Origin: an uncultured beta proteobacterium
GTDB taxonomy: Bacteria > Pseudomonadota > Gammaproteobacteria > Burkholderiales > Rhodocyclaceae
Assembly (NCBI GenBank): GCA_903959855.1
Contig: CAJBYR010000196.1
Span: 1-33,366 of the forward strand
Reading direction: 5' to 3'
Length of the DNA stretch: 33,366 nt
The notes below the pieces were generated by a model. It was not told the origin of the DNA. It saw only the letters and a list, made by a program, of their open reading frames with translations, and ran no database searches. Positions 28,231 through 33,366 of the stretch are shown here, piece by piece. The position numbers were made by a program, and so were the translations under genes. Numbering within the stretch: position 1 is the stretch's first letter; each line of letters begins with the position of its first letter.

Positions 28231-28235
28231 GCGGA

Positions 28236-29117
28236 TTACTGGACCTGCTGGATGCCGGCGATTGCCCAGCCGCGGCTGCCGTCGATCGGCTTGGTCAGGT
28301 GCCAGACCTCGGCAAAGGCCGCCGGTGCGGCATCGTCCTCGCGCAGGGTGCCCTGGAAGCGCACGCTGGCGATGTGGTTGCCGCCCTCGCTGACGACTTC
28401 CAGCACCTCGGCGTCGAGCTGCTGGACGTCGGTTTCCTGGGCCTTGCTGCCACGCTCGCGGAACTGCATCTCGATCTCGGCATACAGCTCGGGGGCGACG
28501 AACTGGCGGATGTCGTCCATGTCGCCGCGGTCGTTGGCGGCCTGCAGGCGGATGAAGTTGAGCTTGGCCTGGCGCAGGAAGCCGGGAACGTCGAAATCGG
28601 CCGGGATGCTGCTGACGGCGGCGGTGGTCGCCGTGCTGCCGGCGCCGACTCCTCCCTCGCTGGCCTCGAACTGCGACGCTGCCGGTGTGAAGTTGGCTGG
28701 GGCGCTTGCGCCCGGTGCGGCGCCGGCGTATTGCATTGCCGCTTGCGGTTCGCGCTTGCGCATCAGGAAACGCACGACAAAGATGGCGGCAACCACCAGC
28801 AGTGCGATCAGCATGAAGTTGGCGGCGGCTTCACCCATCCCGAAGTGCGAGAGCAGGGCGGCGATGCCCAGACCGGCGGCGAGACCGGCCAGAGGGCCGA
28901 GGAAGCGGCTCATGCCCTGCTTGGGCGGCGTTGCCGTAGCCGCGGGTGCGGCAGCGGGCTTGGCCGCCTGGGTTGGTGCGGCAGCGGGCGCAGCCGGAGT
29001 GGCCTGGCGCTGCATGCCGGCGGACTTGCCGCCGCCCAGACGCTTGGCCTCGGCATCCTGAACCATCATGCCCAGACCGACCACAACTGCGAAAACAGCG
29101 ATTGCCAGGTTTTTCAT
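28236..29117 (-). CDS. Tim44-like domain protein
   Basis: A 293-aa protein with an N-terminal signal-like segment (MKNLAIAVFAVVVGLGMMVQ), an Ala/Pro-rich low-complexity linker (residues about 35-65), a glycine-rich hydrophobic segment and a TM helix near residues 100-120, and a C-terminal Tim44/MBA1-like domain (about 170-293) containing FVAPELYAEIEMQFRERG. Proteins of this kind are found between ubiE and ubiJ in betaproteobacteria; their role is not settled. GAGGAGGAAA is a strong ribosome binding site. It lies 11 bp after ubiE and 5 bp before ubiJ, so it is cotranscribed. Confidence 0.85.
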   Translation of the reverse strand: MKNLAIAVFAVVVGLGMMVQDAEAKRLGGGKSAGMQRQATPAAPAAAPTQAAKPAAAPAATATPPKQGMSRFLGPLAGLAAGLGIAALLSHFGMGEAAANFMLIALLVVAAIFVVRFLMRKREPQAAMQYAGAAPGASAPANFTPAASQFEASEGGVGAGSTATTAAVSSIPADFDVPGFLRQAKLNFIRLQAANDRGDMDDIRQFVAPELYAEIEMQFRERGSKAQETDVQQLDAEVLEVVSEGGNHIASVRFQGTLREDDAAPAAFAEVWHLTKPIDGSRGWAIAGIQQVQ

Positions 29118-29128
29118 TTGTTTCCTCC

Positions 29129-29860
29129 TCAGAATTTATAGCCCCGATGCAGCGCGACGACGCCGGCAGTCAGGTTGAAGACTTCGACACGTTCGAGGCC
29201 GGCCTGTTCCATCATGGCCTTGAGCGTGGCCTGGTCCGGATGCATGCGGATCGATTCGGCGAGGTAGCGATAGGAATCGGCATCCCCGGCGATGCGCTGC
29301 CCCAGCCAGGGCAGCAGATGGAAGGAATAGGCATCATAGGCCTTTTCCAGCGGCTTCCAGACTTTCGAGAATTCCAGTACCAGCAGGCGTCCGCCGGGAC
29401 GCAGCACGCGGCGCATCTCGGCCAGGGCCAGTTCCTTGTGCGTCATGTTGCGCAGGCCGAAGGCGACGGTGACGATGTCGAAATGCTCGTCGGGGAAGGG
29501 CAGCTTCTCGGCGTCGCACTGCGCGGTGGGCGCCAGCACGCCCTCGTCGAGCAGGCGATCGCGGCCGACGCTGAGCATGGCATTGTTGATATCGGTGAGC
29601 CAGACCTGTCCCGTGGCGCCGACACGTTTGGCGAAAGCCGATGAGAGGTCGGCGGTGCCACCGGCGACATCGAGCACGCGCTCGCCGGGGCGCGGCGCAG
29701 CGAGGTCGATGGCGAACTTCTTCCACAGCCGATGCAGGCCGGCCGACATCAGGTCGTTCATCACGTCGTACTTGCCGGCAACGGACGAAAACACACCGGC
29801 GACGCGTTGCGCCTTTTCCTGCTCGTCGACGGTCTGGTAACCGAAGTGGGTCTGGCTCAT
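29129..29860 (-). CDS. ubiE: Ubiquinone/menaquinone C-methyltransferase UbiE
   Basis: A 243-aa SAM-dependent enzyme that methylates the quinone ring in ubiquinone (and menaquinone) synthesis. It shows [23 protein letters not shown] at the N terminus (given in part), the SAM loop [26 protein letters not shown], and the C-terminal [16 protein letters not shown]; these are diagnostic for UbiE. Length is normal. It lies 14 bp after the DUF971 gene on the same strand and heads the quinone part of the operon. Confidence 0.97.
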   Translation of the reverse strand: MSQTHFGYQTVDEQEKAQRVAGVFSSVAGKYDVMNDLMSAGLHRLWKKFAIDLAAPRPGERVLDVAGGTADLSSAFAKRVGATGQVWLTDINNAMLSVGRDRLLDEGVLAPTAQCDAEKLPFPDEHFDIVTVAFGLRNMTHKELALAEMRRVLRPGGRLLVLEFSKVWKPLEKAYDAYSFHLLPWLGQRIAGDADSYRYLAESIRMHPDQATLKAMMEQAGLERVEVFNLTAGVVALHRGYKF

Positions 29861-29874
29861 GCGTTCGCTAAATA

Positions 29875-30303
29875 CTAGTGCTTGTGGCTGCCGCAGCCGC
29901 CGCCGGATTTGGGCGGCAGGGTGGTCGAGTCGACGTCGCGGCTGGCGCCGGCCTGTTCAAGCCGGGCGAGGTAATCGGCCCACAGCGCTTCCTGGTTGGC
30001 GCCCAGGTCATAGAGCAGGTCCCAGGAGTAAAGGCCGGTGTCATGGCCGTCGGAGAAGCTCGGCTTCACGGCGTAGTTGCCGACGGCTTCGAGGTCGGTG
30101 ATTTCGACGCTGCGCTTGCCGGTCTGCAGGGTTTCCTGCCCCGGTCCGTGGCCGCGCACTTCAGCGGATGGACTATAGACACGCAGGTATTCGGCCGGCA
30201 ACTGGTAACGGGTACCGTCCTCGAAACCGAGTTCGAGGACGCGTGATTTCTTGTGCAGAGTGATCTCTGTCGGGATCGGTGTCTTGCGGTCGAGACCGGA
30301 CAT
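29875..30303 (-). CDS. DUF971 (GBBH-like N-terminal domain) protein
   Basis: A 142-aa protein with the DUF971 / gamma-butyrobetaine hydroxylase-like N-terminal domain: [20 protein letters not shown] and the conserved [15 protein letters not shown]. The domain also occurs in Fe-S cluster and Mrp-type proteins, but alone its role is unknown. The tail, [10 protein letters not shown], has one Cys and two His that could bind metal. AGGAG lies 8 nt ahead of the ATG. First gene of the minus-strand ubiE operon, divergent from phoB. Confidence 0.88.
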   Translation of the reverse strand: MSGLDRKTPIPTEITLHKKSRVLELGFEDGTRYQLPAEYLRVYSPSAEVRGHGPGQETLQTGKRSVEITDLEAVGNYAVKPSFSDGHDTGLYSWDLLYDLGANQEALWADYLARLEQAGASRDVDSTTLPPKSGGGCGSHKH

Positions 30304-30330
30304 CGTGGCAACTCCTGGATGGGGGCCGCT

Positions 30331-30358
30331 ATCATAGCGCAGACGGCCGCGCCGTCGA
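30331..30358 (-). promoter_or_regulatory. Candidate promoter of the DUF971-ubiE operon
   Basis: On the minus strand TATGAT (30336-30331) is a five-of-six -10, and TCGACG (30358-30353) a weak -35, spaced by 16 bp. The -35 touches the Pho box that serves phoB, so PhoB binding could affect this promoter too. The leader to the DUF971 start is about 20 nt. Confidence 0.5.
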
Positions 30359-30391
30359 TGTCACGGAACCGTCATCAAGCTGCAATACACT
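30358..30391 (+). promoter_or_regulatory. Pho box and -10 element of phoB
   Basis: ATGTCAC (30358-30364), GGAA, CCGTCAT (30369-30375) match the Pho box, two CTGTCAT units separated by 4 bp, at five and six of seven positions, with the exact 11-bp period. TACACT (30386-30391) is a fair -10 placed 10 bp after the box, the same geometry as in E. coli Pho promoters, where the box replaces the -35. phoB therefore probably activates itself under phosphate limitation. Confidence 0.8.
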
Positions 30392-30419
30392 GGCTTTTGT
30401 CCCTTTTCTAAGTGCGCCT

Positions 30420-31106
30420 ATGTCCGCAACCATACTGGTGGTCGAAGACGAACCCGCGATCCAGTCACTGATCGAAGTGAATCTGCATCGTGCCGGTCAC
30501 AGCGTGATCCTGGCGGCCGATGCGGAGTCGGCACGGCGGGCCGTACAGCAGTCGCTGCCCGACCTGGTGCTGCTCGACTGGATGCTGCCGGGCATGAGCG
30601 GCATCGATTTCGCGCGTCAGTTGCGCGGCGATGCACGCACCCGTCGCCTGCCCATCATCATGCTCACGGCGCGGGCCGAGGAGCGCGACAAGATCGAGGG
30701 TCTCGATATCGGCGCCGATGATTACGTGACCAAGCCGTTCAGTCCGCGCGAACTGATGGCCCGCATCAAGGCCGTACTGCGCCGCAATGCCCCCCAGGCT
30801 ACGGACGACCTGGTCGAGCTGGGCGGCTTGAGCCTCGATCCGGCGACGCACCGGGTCACTGCCGGTGGCACCGAAATCAACCTCGGCCCGACCGAGTTCC
30901 GCCTGCTGCATTTCCTGATGGCCCACCCGGAGCGCGTGCATGGGCGTTCGCAACTGCTCGACCAGGTTTGGGGCGACCATGTTTTCGTCGAAGAGCGCAC
31001 GGTCGATGTGCATATCCGCCGCCTGCGCGCGGCGCTTGAAACCACCGGCCACGATAGCTTGATTCAGACGGTGCGCGGCAGCGGCTACCGGATCTCGGCG
31101 CAATGA
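30420..31106 (+). CDS. phoB: Phosphate regulon response regulator PhoB
   Basis: A 228-aa OmpR-class regulator. The receiver domain has the acidic pair E9-D10, phosphoacceptor D53 in LLDWMLPGMSG and K105 in YVTKPFSP; the C-terminal winged helix has LGPTEFRLLHFLMAHPERV and ERTVDVHIRRLR. This wording and the neighbouring phoR identify PhoB rather than another OmpR-like protein, and a Pho box lies upstream. ATG 30420 is used; longer in-frame reading into the divergent gene is not credible. Its stop overlaps phoR (ATGA). Confidence 0.95.
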   Translation: MSATILVVEDEPAIQSLIEVNLHRAGHSVILAADAESARRAVQQSLPDLVLLDWMLPGMSGIDFARQLRGDARTRRLPIIMLTARAEERDKIEGLDIGADDYVTKPFSPRELMARIKAVLRRNAPQATDDLVELGGLSLDPATHRVTAGGTEINLGPTEFRLLHFLMAHPERVHGRSQLLDQVWGDHVFVEERTVDVHIRRLRAALETTGHDSLIQTVRGSGYRISAQ

Positions 31107-32410
31107 ATGGAGTTGTTGGCGAGCTGCTGACGGCGCTGGCGCTGATCCTGCTGGCCGGTATCGTAGGCTGGTTTGTGGACGGGGAGCGCGGTGCGATGCT
31201 GACCAGCGTTTCCGCTCTCACCGTGTTCTTCCTGCGTCAGCTCTGGTTGGTGCTGCGCTTGATTCACTGGGCCGGCGCCCCTTTGGGCACGCCGACGCCA
31301 AGCGCCAGCGGCGCCTGGGGCACCGCATTCGAAGCCCTGCACCGGAGGGCGCGACTGGCCAGCGCCGAAAGCGAACAGGCGACACAGGAACTGGCGCGCT
31401 TCCGTCGTGCCGCCGAGGCCTTGCCCGACGGCGTGATGATCCTCGACGGTTACCGCACCATCGAGTGGATGAACTTGCAGGCTGAAGTCTGTCTTGGCCT
31501 CAAGGCCTCGATCGACACCGGCAGCCGCATTACCCACCTGTTGCGCGAGCCGGAATTTCTTGCCTACCTTCACGATACCGACCACCGCGGCATTCCCTTC
31601 GAGCTGCGCACCCAGCGCAATCCGGGTCGTGTCTTGCAGGTTCAGGCTGCGCCCTTCGCGGCGGGGCGCATCCTGCTGCTGGTGCGTGACGTCACCCAGT
31701 TGCAGAAGCTCGCCACCATGCGGCGTGACTTCGTCGCCAATGTTTCGCACGAACTGAAGACGCCGCTGACGGTGACGCTGGGCTTCATCGAAACCGCGCA
31801 GGATGCGCTGCCGGACGCGCCGCCCGCCGAGATTGCGCGCTACCTGGACACCGCCGGCGAGCAGGCGCGACGCATGCAGCAACTGATCGAGGATCTGCTG
31901 ACGCTGTCGGCGCTGGAAACGAATGCGCCGCCGCCACTCGAGGACCGCGTCGGCGTCACCGCACTGCTCGAGGACATCCTGCAGGAAATACGCTCGCTCT
32001 CCGGCGGGCGGCATCGCATCGCGCTGGAAAGCACCGGTCCGGCCTGGCTGCTGGGCGGCGTGCGCGAACTGCGTTCGGCCTTCGCCAATCTTGCCGGCAA
32101 TGCGGTGCGCTATTCGCCCGACGGTGGTGACATCACCGTGGGCTGGTGCGTTGATGGGCGGGGAGGCGGTGCGCGATTCTGGGTGCGCGACAGCGGCATC
32201 GGCATCGCCGGCGAACATCTGCCACGTCTGACCGAGCGCTTCTACCGCGTCGATCGCGGCCGTTCACGCGAGGCGGGCGGCACCGGCCTGGGCCTGGCGA
32301 TCGTCAAGCATGTGCTGGAACGACACCAGGCAAGCTTGCTCATCGAAAGCACACCAGGCCGCGGTTCAACCTTCAGCGCGGTGTTCCCGGAGCACCGGGT
32401 TCAGTCGTAG
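31103..32410 (+). CDS. phoR: Phosphate regulon sensor histidine kinase PhoR
   Basis: A 435-aa sensor kinase. Two hydrophobic N-terminal segments (about residues 5-23 and 33-54) anchor it with almost no periplasmic loop, as in PhoR. A PAS domain follows (LPDGVMILDGYRTIEWMN), then the H box with H216 in VSHELKTPL, the N box NLAGNAVRYSP, and the G boxes DSGIGIAGEHL and GGTGLGLAIVKHVLERH. It phosphorylates and dephosphorylates PhoB, normally taking its signal from the Pst transporter, which is not in this window. The last 10 bp overlap the convergent PilZ-like gene. Confidence 0.95.
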   Translation: MNGVVGELLTALALILLAGIVGWFVDGERGAMLTSVSALTVFFLRQLWLVLRLIHWAGAPLGTPTPSASGAWGTAFEALHRRARLASAESEQATQELARFRRAAEALPDGVMILDGYRTIEWMNLQAEVCLGLKASIDTGSRITHLLREPEFLAYLHDTDHRGIPFELRTQRNPGRVLQVQAAPFAAGRILLLVRDVTQLQKLATMRRDFVANVSHELKTPLTVTLGFIETAQDALPDAPPAEIARYLDTAGEQARRMQQLIEDLLTLSALETNAPPPLEDRVGVTALLEDILQEIRSLSGGRHRIALESTGPAWLLGGVRELRSAFANLAGNAVRYSPDGGDITVGWCVDGRGGGARFWVRDSGIGIAGEHLPRLTERFYRVDRGRSREAGGTGLGLAIVKHVLERHQASLLIESTPGRGSTFSAVFPEHRVQS

Positions 32411-33366
32411 AAGTTGCAGCGTTCGAATTCGATGCCGCGGTCGAGCACGCGGAACAGTTTGCGCGATTCGATCTTCTGATCGACCATGACCTCGACCACG
32501 CGATCGAGGCGGAAAGTCCCGGCCGGCAGCACCAGGCTGGCGGATTCCTTGAGGGCCGGAATCGCCGGCAGAACGAACGCCTGGTGCCAGACGGAATGCG
32601 ATCCCGCCGCGTCCAGCGCACGGATGGACGCGGCCTTGGCCTCGCCGGGAAACAGCTGGAGGCCGGCGACGAGGGAGTTTTCGCCCTCGCGCAGCACCCA
32701 GCGTACATTGCCGAGAACCAAATAGGGACCGTCGCCGATCCTGGTGGCCACGACCTGGCCGGGGCCGATGCGCGCGCCATCCTTCAATGGGCGTCGCAGG
32801 CGCAGTCCCGAGGCTGACTCGTCGATTACCCGCCAGGTCTCGATATGGGCCGTGCTCTTGGCGCCGCCGCCGTCCGTATGGCGCTGGCTGTGGTTGCCGA
32901 AGGTTTCGAACTCTTCACGCTCGCGGCGCAAGGTGGAATCGGACCGCGACGGCGCGCGAAACGGTACCCGGCCGGATAGTTCGAAATGCACATTTTCCAG
33001 ACCGGCAATGAAGGCGCATTGCTCGTCGGCGGGTTGGCGGTCCTGGCGGCGGGTCGCGCCGCCCTTGCACCAGCGCAGCAGCACGCGCTGCAGGAGGACG
33101 GTTGCAGCCGGCTGGGTGACGTCATCGCCGAGTTGCAGGTCACCCGGTGCCCGTCCCTGTTCCAGCAGGGTGATGCGGGCAACGAGGCTTTTCCTGAGTT
33201 CGGTGGTTTCGAGCCAGCGCCCGCCATCGGCCTGGCGCGGCAGGTAGCTCGGCGGCCGGTCGGATTCGAGATCGACCCACAACGGCACAGCACGGTTGCG
33301 GATATCCTCGGGCGGAGCGGTCAGCAGTGCCAGCTTGGCACCCCAACGCCGGGCCCAGCGTGCCGC
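32401..33366 (-). CDS. PilZ-like protein, N-terminal part outside window
   Basis: The frame stays open to the window edge, so 321 codons are seen and the start is missing. The C-terminal half has a PilZ-like segment with the (D/N)-x-S-x-x-G motif as DESASG, followed by LRLRRPLKDGARIGPGQVVA and GNVRWVLREGENSLVAGLQL, the usual beta-barrel spacing. The RxxxR arm that contacts cyclic di-GMP is not clear, so binding is not certain. The upstream half (from AARWARRWGAKLAL) is not recognised. In other betaproteobacteria large proteins of this type are labelled cyclic-di-GMP-binding. It converges on phoR with a 10-bp overlap of the two stop ends and no terminator between them. Confidence 0.6.
   Translation of the reverse strand, partial: AARWARRWGAKLALLTAPPEDIRNRAVPLWVDLESDRPPSYLPRQADGGRWLETTELRKSLVARITLLEQGRAPGDLQLGDDVTQPAATVLLQRVLLRWCKGGATRRQDRQPADEQCAFIAGLENVHFELSGRVPFRAPSRSDSTLRREREEFETFGNHSQRHTDGGGAKSTAHIETWRVIDESASGLRLRRPLKDGARIGPGQVVATRIGDGPYLVLGNVRWVLREGENSLVAGLQLFPGEAKAASIRALDAAGSHSVWHQAFVLPAIPALKESASLVLPAGTFRLDRVVEVMVDQKIESRKLFRVLDRGIEFERCNFYD

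Overview
The window looks like a chromosomal segment from a betaproteobacterium, probably of the Rhodocyclales type. The reasons are the near-origin gene order (yidC-mnmE, mnmG-rsmG-parA-parB next to atpIBEFHAGDC), the fused LivM-LivG transporter protein, the ubiE / Tim44-like / ubiJ cluster and the phoB-phoR pair. This is inferred from gene content and protein motifs, not from a database search. No rRNA, tRNA or CRISPR array was seen.

Layout, left to right. (1) Positions 1-3310: the 3' part of yidC (membrane insertase), mnmE (tRNA-modifying GTPase) and a TauE/SafE-family permease. (2) 3311-7100: a leader region with a GTATAC palindrome and a possible 16-residue leader peptide, then livH, a fused livM-livG and livF. 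This is a branched-chain-amino-acid-type ABC importer with overlapping genes and no binding-protein gene in the window. (3) 7101-11404: two parS centromere sites, then mnmG-rsmG-parA-parB. (4) 11405-18480: a near-consensus sigma-70 promoter, the complete nine-gene F1Fo ATP synthase operon and a strong intrinsic terminator. (5) 18526-24966: a TetR regulator with a nested palindromic operator at its own promoter, followed in the same direction by a tripartite RND efflux pump (adaptor, HAE1 pump, outer-membrane channel).

(6) 24981-27642 is the accessory part. It holds a minus-strand exported haem-motif protein (DUF3365 type), a gene-poor stretch, the C-terminal remnant of what looks like a REP-associated tyrosine transposase, a two-TM protein of unknown function enclosed by a perfect 19-bp inverted repeat, and a small exported hypothetical protein. 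(7) 27658-30303, minus strand: DUF971 protein, ubiE, Tim44-like protein and ubiJ (ubiquinone biosynthesis). ubiB, often found after ubiJ, is not there; the accessory region occupies that place. (8) 30358-33366: a good Pho box with a -10 element at the right distance, phoB-phoR, and a convergent PilZ-like gene that runs off the window.

The most unusual part is the repeat-bounded unit at 25989-26954: three copies of one 19-bp repeat, a decayed transposase tail, and an intact membrane-protein gene between two oppositely oriented copies. Next come the leader in front of livH, the hairpin with a T-run just upstream of mnmG, the nested TetR operator, and the Pho box that abuts the predicted -35 of the divergent ubiE operon.
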